A DNA stretch of 64,000 bases from Bradyrhizobium sp. BR13661 (GTDB lineage: Bacteria > Pseudomonadota > Alphaproteobacteria > Rhizobiales > Xanthobacteraceae): assembly GCF_029892425.1 (NCBI RefSeq), contig NZ_JARXWB010000006.1:186001-250000 (forward strand). The letters run 5' to 3'. The notes beneath the pieces are model-generated. The model did not search any database. It was not told where the DNA came from and worked only from the letters and a program-made list of their open reading frames with translations. This document shows, piece after piece, positions 47,374-57,909 of this stretch; the stretch's first letter is position 1; each line of letters starts with the position of its first letter. Position numbers and translations under genes: made by a program.

Positions 47374-48531
47374 TCAGGCCACCCGCCATTCGCTGACTTG
47401 CCGCGCCATGTTCCAGTTGAGTTCGTCGAGTTCGTCATCCATCTTGGTGTTCGGCCGGCTCACATTGGTGAAGGCGGCCCAGCAGAAGCCGCCATGGGTT
47501 CTGACCGCGATCGTGCTGGTCCCGGGCAGGCTGCCATTGTGCCACCAATTGCCTGACTTGTTGATACAAAAACCCTTGGCATAGTCGGGGCTGTAGCTCG
47601 GCGCCGTCGTCATGATTTCGATCGTGTGCGGGCGCAGGATGTTCGCCGGCCGGGCATAGCCGTCGACATGCATCAGGAATTGCACGAGGTCCGTCGGTGT
47701 TGCGATCCAGCCGCCATGGGAATCCATCCGGCGGACGTTCATGTCGTAGGGACTCTCGACCTTGCAGTAATAGGCGACTTCGCCCGCCTGGCGCTGATCG
47801 CGGGTGTTGCCTGATATCGACATGTTGGTGATGCCGCAACGGCCGAGCACTTCAGCTCGGACGTGCTCCGCATAGTGCTGGCCGGTGAGTTTCTCGATGA
47901 CCCGGCCCAGCACGCAATAGCCGAAATTGGAGTAGGCGTAGTGCTGGCCCGGCGGCCGGTCGAGCGGCCGGTTGGCCAGCGTCCAGGTAATCAGTTGCGT
48001 GTGGTCCATGTGCGGATGCGTGAACATGGGATCTCTGGCGTCGTTGGTCCAGCCGCCGCCCGTATGCGTCAGGAGATTTTCGAGCGTGATCTGGTCGATG
48101 CCGGGTGAGGTGGGCGGCACGCCGTAATCGGTGCCGAGCAGCGCACCGGGCCCGAATACGCGGTCGCTGAGCCTGACGCGGCTCTCCTCGATCAGCCGGA
48201 ATAGCGTGACCGAGGTGATCATCTTGCTGACGCTGGCGATGCGAAACAGATGCTGCGGTGTCGTGGCTTCGTTCTGCTCGCGGTCGGCAACGCCGAAGGC
48301 GGCCTGGTGCACGATCGTGCCGGCATAGCCGATCGCAAAGGAGAGCCCCGGTACATCGAACTTGTCCATGAACGCTTGCGCCAGCCGGCCCATCCCGGCG
48401 CGTTCGGCCGGCGAGGGCGGATGGATGCTCGGCGGGTTGGGCGCGAGCTGCGCAAGCGCGCCCCGCGACAATAGCGGCAGCGCGCCTGCGCCTGCTGCGA
48501 GCTTCACAAAATCCCGACGTCCGAGCGACAT
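47374..48531 (-). CDS. Serine hydrolase (class C beta-lactamase/esterase family), Tat-exported
   Basis: A 385-residue protein. The N-terminus MSLGRRDFVKLAAGAGALPL has a twin-Arg Tat signal. The active-site S-x-x-K is in FRIASVSKMITSVTLFRL (about residue 100) and the Y-x-N in YAYSNFGYCVLG (about residue 185). The family includes class C beta-lactamases, D-Ala carboxypeptidases and esterases; the context of sugar-acid genes favours an esterase/lactonase but this is inference. ATG 48531 is chosen for the Tat signal. Confidence 0.85.
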   Translation of the reverse strand: MSLGRRDFVKLAAGAGALPLLSRGALAQLAPNPPSIHPPSPAERAGMGRLAQAFMDKFDVPGLSFAIGYAGTIVHQAAFGVADREQNEATTPQHLFRIASVSKMITSVTLFRLIEESRVRLSDRVFGPGALLGTDYGVPPTSPGIDQITLENLLTHTGGGWTNDARDPMFTHPHMDHTQLITWTLANRPLDRPPGQHYAYSNFGYCVLGRVIEKLTGQHYAEHVRAEVLGRCGITNMSISGNTRDQRQAGEVAYYCKVESPYDMNVRRMDSHGGWIATPTDLVQFLMHVDGYARPANILRPHTIEIMTTAPSYSPDYAKGFCINKSGNWWHNGSLPGTSTIAVRTHGGFCWAAFTNVSRPNTKMDDELDELNWNMARQVSEWRVA

Positions 48532-48562
48532 GGTTCGCCTCCGCGGGCGGACCATCGATGTC

Positions 48563-49309
48563 TCAGTAGGTCGCCCGGCCTCCGGAAATATCAAAGACCG
48601 CGCCGGTGGAGAAGGCACAATCCTGAGACGCAAGCCACGCCGCCATCGCCGCGAGCTCCTCCACCAGCACGAAGCGCGCCTTGGGGATTTTCGACAGCAT
48701 GAAATCGATATGCTGCTGCGTCATCTGGTCGAAGATCGCGGTCTTGGCCGCTGCCGGCGTCACCGCATTCACGAGAATGTCATGCGCGGCGAGCTCCTTG
48801 CCGAGCGACTTCGTCAGCGCGATCAGGCCGGCCTTGGAGGCCGAATAGTGCGCGGCGTTCGGATTGCCTTCCTTGCCGGCGATCGAGGCGATGTTCACGA
48901 TGCGCCCGTATTTCTGCCTGAGCATCACGGGCACGATGGCCTTGCAGACGATGAAGGGGCCGTCGAGGTTGATGCGCAGAACTTTCCGCCATTCCTCGAG
49001 ATCGGTCTCCCAGACCGGCTTGTTGACGCCGGCGATGCCGGCATTGTTGACGAGGATGTCGATCTTGCCAAAGGCGGCCAGCGTCGCATCGCGCGCCTGC
49101 TCGACGCCTGAGGTGTCGGTGACGTCCACCTTGAAGACGCGAACATCGTCGCCGATTTCCTTGGCGGTCTTCTCAGCGAGCGCGGCGTCAAAATCCCAGA
49201 TCGCGACCCTGGCGCCGGAGGCGACGAAGCGCTCGGTGATGGCGCGGCCAAAGCCCTGCGCGCCGCCGGTGACGATGGCGACGCGGTCGTTGAGATCAAT
49301 CTTGTTCAT
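48563..49309 (-). CDS. SDR-family oxidoreductase (FabG-like)
   Basis: A 248-residue short-chain dehydrogenase. It has the TGGAQGFG nucleotide motif (residues 13-20), VNNAGIAG (about 88), the catalytic Ser in NIASIAGKEGNP, and Y-x-x-x-K in HYSASKAGL (about 153). The partner genes (second SDR, IlvD/Edd dehydratase) place it in sugar-acid or sugar oxidation, so it may oxidise a sugar or 2-keto-3-deoxy acid. ATG 49309 precedes KIDLNDRVAIVTGG. Confidence 0.9.
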   Translation of the reverse strand: MNKIDLNDRVAIVTGGAQGFGRAITERFVASGARVAIWDFDAALAEKTAKEIGDDVRVFKVDVTDTSGVEQARDATLAAFGKIDILVNNAGIAGVNKPVWETDLEEWRKVLRINLDGPFIVCKAIVPVMLRQKYGRIVNIASIAGKEGNPNAAHYSASKAGLIALTKSLGKELAAHDILVNAVTPAAAKTAIFDQMTQQHIDFMLSKIPKARFVLVEELAAMAAWLASQDCAFSTGAVFDISGGRATY

Positions 49310-49340
49310 CGGATGTGATCCTGTCCGATCCCTTGGGGCG

Positions 49341-50072
49341 TCAGAGCATGTAGCCGCCGTCGACGACGAGGTCGACGCCGGTGGTGAAGGCACTCTCGTC
49401 GCTGCCGAGATAGATCGCCATGTTGGCGATCTCGTCGGCGGTGCCGAGCCGGCCCATCTTCTGGCGGGAGATGAACATCTCCTTGCCCTGCGGCCCCTGC
49501 GCGGCCGCTCGGTCGAGCATCGAGGGGGTCTCGACGGTGCCGGGGCAGATCGAATTGCAGCGGATGCCCTTGGTGATGAAGTCGAGCGCGACGGCGCGGC
49601 TCAGCAGCGACACCGCAGCCTTCGACGAACTGTAGACGTAACGATTGGCCGGCGGCCGCAGCGCGGCGCAGGAGGAGATGTTGACGATGCTGCCGCCGCC
49701 GCCCGCGATCATGTCGGGCAGGAACGCCTTGATGGTCCGGTGCATCGACTTGACGTTGAGGTCGAACGAGAAATCGAAATCCTCTTCCGAGCATTCCAGG
49801 ATGGTGCCGTGGTGCACGAAGCCGGCCGCGTTGAGCAGGATGTCGATCTTGCCAACGCGTTTTGCAAAGGCGTTGACGTCGGCGGTGTTGCGGACGTCGA
49901 GCTTGGCGACTTCAGTGATGCCTTCCTTTGTCAGGCCTGCGATGCCGGCCTCGTTGATGTCGGTGGCGATGACGGTTGCGCCTTCACGCGCGAAGGCGAG
50001 CGCGCATGCGCGTCCGATGCCTGCCGCTGCGGCCGTGATGACGGCGCGCTTTCCCTTGAGGCGGTCTGCCAT
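49341..50072 (-). CDS. SDR-family oxidoreductase (possible 2-keto-3-deoxy-L-fuconate dehydrogenase type)
   Basis: A 243-residue short-chain dehydrogenase with TAAAAGIGRACALAF (about 14), NAAGFVHHGTI, the catalytic Ser in NISSCAALRPP and YSSSKAAV (about 147), plus IRCNSICPGTVETPSM. That last stretch is typical of the BDH2/KDF-dehydrogenase subgroup, which suits the adjacent IlvD/Edd dehydratase whose product would be a 2-keto-3-deoxy sugar acid. ATG 50072 is chosen because the SDR fold starts at once (MADRLKGKRAVIT). A palindromic repeat lies directly upstream. Confidence 0.85.
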   Translation of the reverse strand: MADRLKGKRAVITAAAAGIGRACALAFAREGATVIATDINEAGIAGLTKEGITEVAKLDVRNTADVNAFAKRVGKIDILLNAAGFVHHGTILECSEEDFDFSFDLNVKSMHRTIKAFLPDMIAGGGGSIVNISSCAALRPPANRYVYSSSKAAVSLLSRAVALDFITKGIRCNSICPGTVETPSMLDRAAAQGPQGKEMFISRQKMGRLGTADEIANMAIYLGSDESAFTTGVDLVVDGGYML

Positions 50073-50094
50073 GCTGTTGTTCTCCCTTGAATTG

Positions 50095-50200
50095 GTCATT
50101 CCGGGGCGCGCCTCTTGGCGCGAGCCCGGAATCCATTGTGCTGCGATGTATGTGGATGAATAGATTCCGGGCTCGCGACTGCGTCGCGCCCCGGAATGAC
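50095..50200. repeat. Bradyrhizobium-type intergenic palindromic repeat (second copy)
   Basis: Outer arms GTCATTCCGGGGCG and CGCCCCGGAATGAC enclose inner arms GAGCCCGGAATC and GATTCCGGGCTC, giving a long cruciform-capable element between the SDR and dehydratase genes. The outer arms match the element at 8674-8806. Confidence 0.8.
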
Positions 50201-50208
50201 AGAAGTCG

Positions 50209-52038
50209 TCAGTGATTATCCCGCGGCACGCCAAATGCGGAGGCGATGTTCTGGTAGCGCGTGGCGAGCTCCATGCAGGCGCCGGTCGATTGCTGGCCGA
50301 CGGTGTTGCGATAGATCTCCTGCCAAGGCGTCTGGTTCGGCGGATGCTTGAAGCCGCCGGCGGCCTTGAGCTCGGCGTGGCGCTTCTTCAGTTCCTCGTC
50401 CGAGATCAGGATGTTGGCGCTGCCCTTGTTGAGGTCGATGCGGACCTTGTCGCCGTTCCTGAGGATCGCAAGCCCGCCATTGGCGGCGGCTTCCGGCGAG
50501 GCATTGAGGATCGACGGCGAGCCCGAGGTGCCGGACTGGCGGCCATCGCCGATGCAGGGCAGGGACAGGATGCCGCGCTTGATCAGGGCCGCCGGCGGCT
50601 GCATGTTCACGACCTCGGCACCGCCGGGATAGCCGATCGGGCCGGTGCCGCGGATGAACAGCACGCAGTGCTCGTCGATGTCGAGCGAGGCATCGTCGAT
50701 CCGCCCGTGATAATCCTCCGGACCCTCGAACACGATGGCGCGACCCTCGAAGGCGTTCAGGTCCTTGGGGTTGCTCAAATAGCGATCGCGAAACTCCTTC
50801 GAGATCACGCTGGTCTTCATGATTGCGGAATCGAACAGATTGCCCTTCAACACCAGGAAGCCGGCGTCCTTCACCAGCGGCTTGTCATAGGCCCGGATCA
50901 CGTCGTTGTCGGGGGCGGGCGCATCCTTGCAGTTCTCGCCGATGCCGCGGCCGTTGACGGTGACCGCGTCCTCATGGATACGCTTGTGCTTCATCAACTC
51001 GCGCACCACCGCCGGCACACCACCGGCGCGGTGGAACTCCTCGCCGAGATAGAAGCCGGCGGGCTGCATGTTGACCAGCAGCGGCACGTCGTGGCCGAAT
51101 TTCTGCCAGTCCTCGATCGACAGCTCCACGCCGATGTGGCGGGCCAGCGCATTGATGTGGATCGGCGCGTTGGTCGAGCCGCCGATCGCCGAGTTGATGA
51201 CGATGCAGTTCTCGAATGCCTTGCGGGTCAGGATGTCCGAGGGCTTGAGGTCCTCCCAGACCATCTCGACGGCGCGTTTTCCGGTCTCATAGGCGATCTG
51301 GCCGCGCTCGCGGTAGGGGGCGGGGATCGCCGCGCAGCCCGGCAGCGAGAAGCCGAGCGCTTCGGCAAGGCCGTTCATGGTCGAGGCCGTGCCCATGGTG
51401 TTGCAATGGCCGACCGAAGGCGCCGAGGACGCCACGATCTCCATGAACTCTTCATAATCGATCTCGCCGGCGGCAAGCCGCTCGCGCGACTTCCAGACGA
51501 TGGTGCCCGAGCCAGTGCGCTCGCCATTGTGCCAGCCATTGAGCATCGGGCCCCCCGACAGCACGATCGCCGGCAGGTTCACGGTCGCGGCCGCCATCAT
51601 CAGGGCAGGCGTGGTCTTGTCGCAGCCGGTGGTCAGCACCACGCCGTCGAGCGGGTAGCCGTAGAGAACCTCGACCAGGCCGAGATAGGCGAGGTTGCGG
51701 TCGAGTGCTGCGGTCGGGCGCTTGCCGGTTTCCTGGATCGGATGGGTCGGGAATTCCATCGCGATGCCGCCGGCCTCGCGGATGCCTTCGCGGACGCGGT
51801 GGGCCAGCTCGATATGGTGGCGGTTGCAGGGGGACAGATCGTTGCCGGTCTGGGCGATGCCGATGATCGGCTTGCCGGATTGCAGCTCGGCGCGGGTGAG
51901 GCCGAAATTCAAATAGCGCTCCAGATAGAGCGCAGTCATGCCCGGATTATGCGGGTTGTTGAACCAATCCTGCGAGCGAAGATGGCGGCGGGTGCCGTTA
52001 CCGGCGGGCGCATGCCCATTGGTTGGCATTTTTGTCAT
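50209..52038 (-). CDS. IlvD/Edd-family sugar-acid dehydratase
   Basis: A 609-residue [Fe-S] dehydratase. The cluster and metal Cys are visible in [11 protein letters not shown] (about residue 66), [11 protein letters not shown] (about 134) and [17 protein letters not shown] (about 207). The C-terminal part has [16 protein letters not shown]. The group includes L-arabinonate, xylonate, L-fuconate and related dehydratases that give 2-keto-3-deoxy acids. AAGGAG before ATG 52038 sets the start. A LacI operator-like site lies about 140 bp upstream inside the end of the LacI gene. Sequence alone does not separate arabinonate from other C5/C6 acids. Confidence 0.88.
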   Translation of the reverse strand: MTKMPTNGHAPAGNGTRRHLRSQDWFNNPHNPGMTALYLERYLNFGLTRAELQSGKPIIGIAQTGNDLSPCNRHHIELAHRVREGIREAGGIAMEFPTHPIQETGKRPTAALDRNLAYLGLVEVLYGYPLDGVVLTTGCDKTTPALMMAAATVNLPAIVLSGGPMLNGWHNGERTGSGTIVWKSRERLAAGEIDYEEFMEIVASSAPSVGHCNTMGTASTMNGLAEALGFSLPGCAAIPAPYRERGQIAYETGKRAVEMVWEDLKPSDILTRKAFENCIVINSAIGGSTNAPIHINALARHIGVELSIEDWQKFGHDVPLLVNMQPAGFYLGEEFHRAGGVPAVVRELMKHKRIHEDAVTVNGRGIGENCKDAPAPDNDVIRAYDKPLVKDAGFLVLKGNLFDSAIMKTSVISKEFRDRYLSNPKDLNAFEGRAIVFEGPEDYHGRIDDASLDIDEHCVLFIRGTGPIGYPGGAEVVNMQPPAALIKRGILSLPCIGDGRQSGTSGSPSILNASPEAAANGGLAILRNGDKVRIDLNKGSANILISDEELKKRHAELKAAGGFKHPPNQTPWQEIYRNTVGQQSTGACMELATRYQNIASAFGVPRDNH

Positions 52039-52165
52039 TGGTTTCTCCTTCAATGCAAACGCACGGGCCGACGTTTGGGATGTCGATCGGTGCGCTGCCC
52101 GGCAGCGCGAGCATGGTATGACGGCCCGCCTGCTGGCGAACGTTTCCTCATGGTTGCAATCTTAC

Positions 52166-53263
52166 TCACGGGTCGTTGGTAACGCTATCATTTTGTACGG
52201 CTGGCGCCCATTCCGGCGAACGGGGGCTCGCCGCCTGACGCTGCGTCTGCGAACTCTGCCGTTCGATCACCGTGAAGCCGAGATCGAGCACGGGCTGCTC
52301 GGGACGCTTGCCCTCGATCGCCTCGATCAGCATCGCGGCAGCAGTGCTGCCCATCTCGTAACGGTTAGTCCGTACGCTCGTCAGCGTCGGCACCGCGGAG
52401 GCCATGAATTCGAGGTCGTTGAAGCCGACGATCGCGATCTGGTCAGGGACCGCGATGTCGCGGCGGCGGCATTCGAAGAGAACGCCGAGCGCAAGATCGT
52501 CATTGGCGCAGAACACCGCATCGATGTCGGGTTCGCGCGCGAGCAGATCGGCAAATAGCGCGCCGCCAAGCGTGACCGAGGTCGGCGTCGCCGTCGTCAC
52601 GATCAGTCTTTGGTCGTGGAGGCCGGCTTCCTTCATGGCGGCGCCGTAACCGTCGAGCCGTCGCTGCACCCTGGGGTCCATGCGCGCGCCGACGAACCCG
52701 ATCCTGCGGTGGCCCTGGTCGAACAGATGCGCAATCGCCGCGCGCGCTGCATCATAATGGGAAAAGCCGATCATCATGTCGATCGGATTGGGCCCGATCT
52801 CCATGATCTGCATGATCGGGCAATCGGCCGCCTCCAGCATCGTGCGCGATTCCGTCGTCTGGTCGATGCCTGTGACGATCAGTCCCGCGGGCTTCTGCGC
52901 CAGAAACAGACGCAGCAGCTTCTCCTCCTGGAGAATGCTGTAGCGTGTGTTGGACAATTGGATCGAGTAACGGCTGCCTTCGGAGGCGTCATAGATGCCG
53001 CGCAGCACGTCGGAAAACACGTTGTTGGTCAGTGACGGAATCAAGACACCGATCACCTCGGTGCGCTGCGACGCCAGCGCGCGTGCCGCAAGGTTGGGCA
53101 CATAGCCGAGCTCCCGGGCCGCGCTCTCGACCCGCGTCCGCTTGGCAACCGACAGCGCCTCCGGATTGCGGAAGAAGCGGGACGCCGTAATCGGGCTGAC
53201 GCCGGCGAGCTCGGCGACTTCCGCTAACCGAATCTTGCCGGACTTGGTGCGCTTTCGACCCAT
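52166..53263 (-). CDS. LacI-family transcriptional regulator
   Basis: A 365-residue LacI/GalR protein. The helix-turn-helix reads IRLAEVAELAGVSPITASRF, and the hinge region YVPNLAARALASQRT precedes a periplasmic-binding-protein-like effector domain (about 60-335). The C-terminal 30 residues (RQAASPRSPEWAPAVQNDSV) are polar and not part of the fold. It lies between the dehydratase/SDR operon (same strand, downstream) and the divergent ABC operon and has operator-like sites toward both, making it the probable local regulator of this sugar-acid locus. Confidence 0.9.
   Translation of the reverse strand: MGRKRTKSGKIRLAEVAELAGVSPITASRFFRNPEALSVAKRTRVESAARELGYVPNLAARALASQRTEVIGVLIPSLTNNVFSDVLRGIYDASEGSRYSIQLSNTRYSILQEEKLLRLFLAQKPAGLIVTGIDQTTESRTMLEAADCPIMQIMEIGPNPIDMMIGFSHYDAARAAIAHLFDQGHRRIGFVGARMDPRVQRRLDGYGAAMKEAGLHDQRLIVTTATPTSVTLGGALFADLLAREPDIDAVFCANDDLALGVLFECRRRDIAVPDQIAIVGFNDLEFMASAVPTLTSVRTNRYEMGSTAAAMLIEAIEGKRPEQPVLDLGFTVIERQSSQTQRQAASPRSPEWAPAVQNDSVTNDP
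52177..52190. promoter_or_regulatory. LacI operator-like site before the dehydratase
   Basis: TGGTAACGCTATCA (reverse complement TGATAGCGTTACCA) is an imperfect palindrome with a central CG-rich core. It lies inside the 3' end of the LacI gene, 139 bp upstream of the dehydratase ATG. It matches the site at 53306 in 12 of 14 positions. Confidence 0.5.
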
Positions 53264-53305
53264 TTGTTGCTCTTAACACAGTCACTCCCGCAAACAAAGG
53301 AACGT

Positions 53306-53319
53306 TGACAGCGCTACCA
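53306..53319. promoter_or_regulatory. LacI operator-like site before the ABC importer
   Basis: TGACAGCGCTACCA lies between the divergent LacI and ABC genes, 43 bp upstream of the LacI start. It agrees with the reverse complement of the site at 52177 in 12 of 14 positions and has an AGCGCT core palindrome. Confidence 0.6.
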
Positions 53320-53468
53320 GCAACGACTAACCAAAGACAAATTGCCAAAGCCGCACAAACTGCCGACAATGTCGCCTGTTATGAAGGGCTTCGGGTCGGC
53401 GAAGTCCAAAAAAACAAGACGGTGGCGGCGCCACGGTTGCGTCGTCTAAGTCGTAGGAGGGAGCCTAG

Positions 53469-54536
<1,068 letters not shown>

Positions 54537-54577
54537 GACAGACTTAAATAAATAAAAAACGCCATTGGGAGGACAAC

Positions 54578-55897
54578 ATGCAAGACTTTACCCGCCGGGC
54601 ATTGCTTCAAGGCGGAACGGCGCTGGCTGCAACCGGCGCACTGACTGGGCCTGCACTGTTCGAATTCGCGAAAGCCTGGGCGGCGGACTCGCCATGGAAG
54701 GCCGAGCCGGGCGCCAAGCTGACCGTGATGCGCTGGAAGCGCTTCGTGCCAGCGGAAGACGATGCGTTCAACGCGATGGTCGCGGCGTTCAAGGCGGCGA
54801 CCGGCACCGAAATGAACGTCTTCAGCGAGTCCTTTGAGGACGTGCAGCCGAAGGCATCCGTTGCGGCCAATACCGGCTCCGGGCTCGATCTCGCCTGGGG
54901 TCTGCACACGCTGCCGCAACTCTTCCCCACCAAAGTGCTGAAGATGAATGATGTCGCCGATTATCTCGGCAAGAAATATGGCGGCTGGACGGATGCGGCC
55001 GCCAAGACCTGCAAGCTCGGCGACGACTGGCTCGGCATTCCCGTCGCGACCAACGGCGGTTACATGACGTACCGCAAGTCGGCGACTGACAAGGCGGGCT
55101 TCAAGGAGTTCCCGAAGGACTTCCCCGGCTTCCTCGAGATGTGCAAGGCGCTCAAGGCGAACAACACGCCTGCCGGTTTCGCTCTCGGCCACGCCAGCGG
55201 CGACGCCAATGGTTGGCTGCACTGGGTGCTGTGGGGCCACGGTGCCTACACGGTCGACCAGAACGACAAGATCATCATCAATTCGCCCGAGACTGCGAAG
55301 GCGCTGGAGTATTGCAAGGCGCTCTCCGAAACGTTCATCCCGGGAACCGCGTCCTGGAACGATTCTTCCAACAACAAGGCCTATCTTGCCGGTGAGCTCT
55401 ATTGCACGGCCAATGGCATCTCGATCTATGTCGCGGCGAAGACGGACCCGACCAAGAAGGAGCTGACCGAAGACACCTATCACGCCTTGTGGCCGGTCGG
55501 CCCGGTTGGCAAGCCGACCGAATTGCAGCTCGCGCTGCCGATCCTCGCCTTCAACTTCACCAAATATCCGAACGCGGCGAAGGCCTTCATTGCCTTCATG
55601 CTGGAGAAGGAGAACTACGAGAAGTGGCTGGATGGCGCGCAGGGTTACCTGACCCAGACCCTGAACGCCTATGAGTCGGCGCCGGTTTGGACGGCGGATC
55701 CCAAGAACGCGGTGTTCTCGCAGGCGTCCAAACGTACGCTGCCGGCGTCCGGCATCGGCACCGTCGGAGAGAAGGCGGCGACCGCGATCGCCGACTTCAT
55801 CGTCGTCGACATGTTCGCCAACTACTGCACCGGTTCGAAGGACTTAAAGGGCGCGATGGCGGAAGCCGAACGGCAGTTGAAGCGCATCTATCGCTGA
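54578..55897 (+). CDS. ABC importer periplasmic substrate-binding protein
   Basis: A 439-residue solute-binding protein of the carbohydrate family 1. The N-terminus MQDFTRRALLQGGTALAATG has a twin-Arg Tat signal, unusual because most SBPs use Sec. The mature domain has the alpha/beta bilobed pattern with DLAWGLHTLPQLFPT and many Trp (WLGIPVATNGGYMTY, WNDSSNNKAYLAGE) suited to stack on sugars. It follows the ATPase gene after a 41-bp AT-rich gap with AATAAATAAAAAACG, perhaps a processing site that raises SBP mRNA. Ligand unknown. Confidence 0.9.
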   Translation: MQDFTRRALLQGGTALAATGALTGPALFEFAKAWAADSPWKAEPGAKLTVMRWKRFVPAEDDAFNAMVAAFKAATGTEMNVFSESFEDVQPKASVAANTGSGLDLAWGLHTLPQLFPTKVLKMNDVADYLGKKYGGWTDAAAKTCKLGDDWLGIPVATNGGYMTYRKSATDKAGFKEFPKDFPGFLEMCKALKANNTPAGFALGHASGDANGWLHWVLWGHGAYTVDQNDKIIINSPETAKALEYCKALSETFIPGTASWNDSSNNKAYLAGELYCTANGISIYVAAKTDPTKKELTEDTYHALWPVGPVGKPTELQLALPILAFNFTKYPNAAKAFIAFMLEKENYEKWLDGAQGYLTQTLNAYESAPVWTADPKNAVFSQASKRTLPASGIGTVGEKAATAIADFIVVDMFANYCTGSKDLKGAMAEAERQLKRIYR

Positions 55898-55958
55898 CGT
55901 CACGGAGCGGGCGGTTTCGGCCGCCCGCTCGTCAACACACTGATCAGGGATGTCGGGC

Positions 55959-56915
55959 ATGGCTGATATCGCAGTTGCTCCCCGGGCCAAGCCTCAGTTC
56001 CGAGAAGCGAGCGCCTGGGATCAGCTTAAGCATAACCGCAATTGGCTCGGCTTCTGGTTCATGATGCCGGCCATGGCGTTTCTGATCTTTTTCCTGGCGT
56101 ATCCGCTGGGCTTGGGCATCTGGCTGTCCTTCACCGACACCCGCATCGGACGCGTAGGGCATTTCATCGCCACCGAGAACTATGAGTGGCTGTGGGACGA
56201 CTCCATCTTCTGGCTGGCGGTGTTCAACACGCTGCTCTACACCTCCGTCGCCAGTGCCATCAAATTCGCGATCGGGCTCTATCTCGCGCTGCTCTTGAAC
56301 GAGAACATGCCGTTCAAGGCGATTCTGCGCGCGATGGTCCTGATCCCCTTCATCGTGCCGACGGTGCTCTCGGCGCTGGCGTTCTGGTGGATCTTTGACT
56401 CCCAGTTCTCGATCATCTCGTGGTCGCTGAAACACCTCGGTCTGATCAGCCAGAACATCAATTTCCTCGGCGATACGACCTGGGCACGCATTTGCGTGAT
56501 CTTCGCCAACATTTGGCGCGGCGTGCCGTTCGTGGCGATCACCTTGCTCGCCGGCCTTCAGACGGTGTCGCCGTCGCTCTATGAAGCCGCAACCCTCGAT
56601 GGCGCCTCCAGCTGGCAGCGATTCCGCCACATCACCTATCCGCTTCTCACCCCGATCATCGCGGTCGTCATGACCTTCTCGGTGCTGTTCACCTTCACCG
56701 ACTTCCAGCTGATCTGGGCGATGACGCGCGGTGGTCCGGTCAACGCCACGCATCTGATGGCAACCTTGTCCTACCAGCGCGCGATCATCGCCGGGCAGCT
56801 GGGCGAAGGCGCCGCGATCTCCAGCGCCATGATTCCCTTCTTGCTCGCGGCCATCATGATCTCCTGGTTCGGCTTGCAGCGCCGCAAGTGGCAGCAGGGA
56901 GAGAGCAATGACTGA
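55959..56915 (+). CDS. ABC importer permease (MalF/UgpA-type)
   Basis: A 318-residue permease with about six spans and the EAA loop YEAATLDGASSWQRFRHITY (about residue 210) that contacts the ATPase. The ATG at 55959 follows AGGGA by 8 nt, better than the ATG at 55950 which overlaps that site. Spans include NWLGFWFMMPAMAFLIFFLA near the N-terminus. It overlaps the next permease gene by 8 bp. Confidence 0.92.
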   Translation: MADIAVAPRAKPQFREASAWDQLKHNRNWLGFWFMMPAMAFLIFFLAYPLGLGIWLSFTDTRIGRVGHFIATENYEWLWDDSIFWLAVFNTLLYTSVASAIKFAIGLYLALLLNENMPFKAILRAMVLIPFIVPTVLSALAFWWIFDSQFSIISWSLKHLGLISQNINFLGDTTWARICVIFANIWRGVPFVAITLLAGLQTVSPSLYEAATLDGASSWQRFRHITYPLLTPIIAVVMTFSVLFTFTDFQLIWAMTRGGPVNATHLMATLSYQRAIIAGQLGEGAAISSAMIPFLLAAIMISWFGLQRRKWQQGESND

Positions 56916-57834
56916 CCTGCCCACCAGATCCATCGATCTCAAGAATGTCCTGTCGGGCTCGGCGCCGACGGCCGATCACAGCGAGGGCATGAGCTATCTG
57001 CAGTCGGTGCCGCGACGGATCGTGACGCTGTACCTGCCGCTCACGATCATCGTCGTGATCCTGCTGTTTCCGTTCTACTGGATGGCGCTGACCTCGGTGA
57101 AACCGGACGAGCAACTGCTCGATCTCGACAGGTACAACCCATTCTGGACCTGGAATCCGACCTTCAAGCATTTCTACAAGCTTCTGTTCGAGAGCTACTA
57201 TCCGCACTGGCTCTGGAACACGATGTACGTGGCAGTCTGCGCCACGGTGCTCTCGATCATCGCGTCGGTGCTCGCGGCCTATGCCATCGTGCGTTTGCGT
57301 TACAAGGGGGCCAATCTGGTTGGCGGGCTGATTTTCCTCGCCTACCTGGTGCCGCCGTCGATCCTTTTCATCCCGCTCGCCACAGTCGTGTTCCAGTATG
57401 GCCTGTTCGACACGCCAATGGCATTGATCCTGACTTATCCGACCATCCTGATCCCATTTTCGACCTGGTTGTTGATGGGCTATTTCAAGACCATCCCGTT
57501 CGAGCTCGAGGAGTGTGCATTGATCGATGGCGCGAGCCGCTGGCAGATCCTGATCAAGATCGTGCTGCCGCTCGCGATCCCCGGTCTGATCTCGGCCTTC
57601 ATCTTCTGCTTCACGCTGTGCTGGAACGAGTTCATCTACGCGTTGACCTTCCTGCAATCGACCAGCAACAAGACGGTGCCGGTCGCGATCGTCAACGAGT
57701 TCGTGGACGGCGACATCTACCGCTGGGGCTCGCTGATGGCGGGAGCGCTGGCGGGGTCGCTGCCGCTGGTTATCCTTTACGCCTTCTTCGTGGAGCATTA
57801 TGTGTCGGCAATGACCGGCGCCGTGAAGGAATGA
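56908..57834 (+). CDS. ABC importer permease (MalG/UgpE-type)
   Basis: A 308-residue permease with about six spans and the EAA-type loop FELEECALIDGASRWQILIK (about residue 197). A soluble N-terminal leader of about 38 residues precedes the first span. Its ATG lies inside the end of the upstream permease gene, so translation is coupled. It completes the CUT1 importer. Confidence 0.92.
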   Translation: MTDLPTRSIDLKNVLSGSAPTADHSEGMSYLQSVPRRIVTLYLPLTIIVVILLFPFYWMALTSVKPDEQLLDLDRYNPFWTWNPTFKHFYKLLFESYYPHWLWNTMYVAVCATVLSIIASVLAAYAIVRLRYKGANLVGGLIFLAYLVPPSILFIPLATVVFQYGLFDTPMALILTYPTILIPFSTWLLMGYFKTIPFELEECALIDGASRWQILIKIVLPLAIPGLISAFIFCFTLCWNEFIYALTFLQSTSNKTVPVAIVNEFVDGDIYRWGSLMAGALAGSLPLVILYAFFVEHYVSAMTGAVKE

Positions 57835-57909
57835 TCGCGGAGCCCGCCTGAGAACGCGACAGTACGTTTCAAGAGCGGCGCGTTCCGGCCAATAAGAAGG
57901 AGTAAGTTC

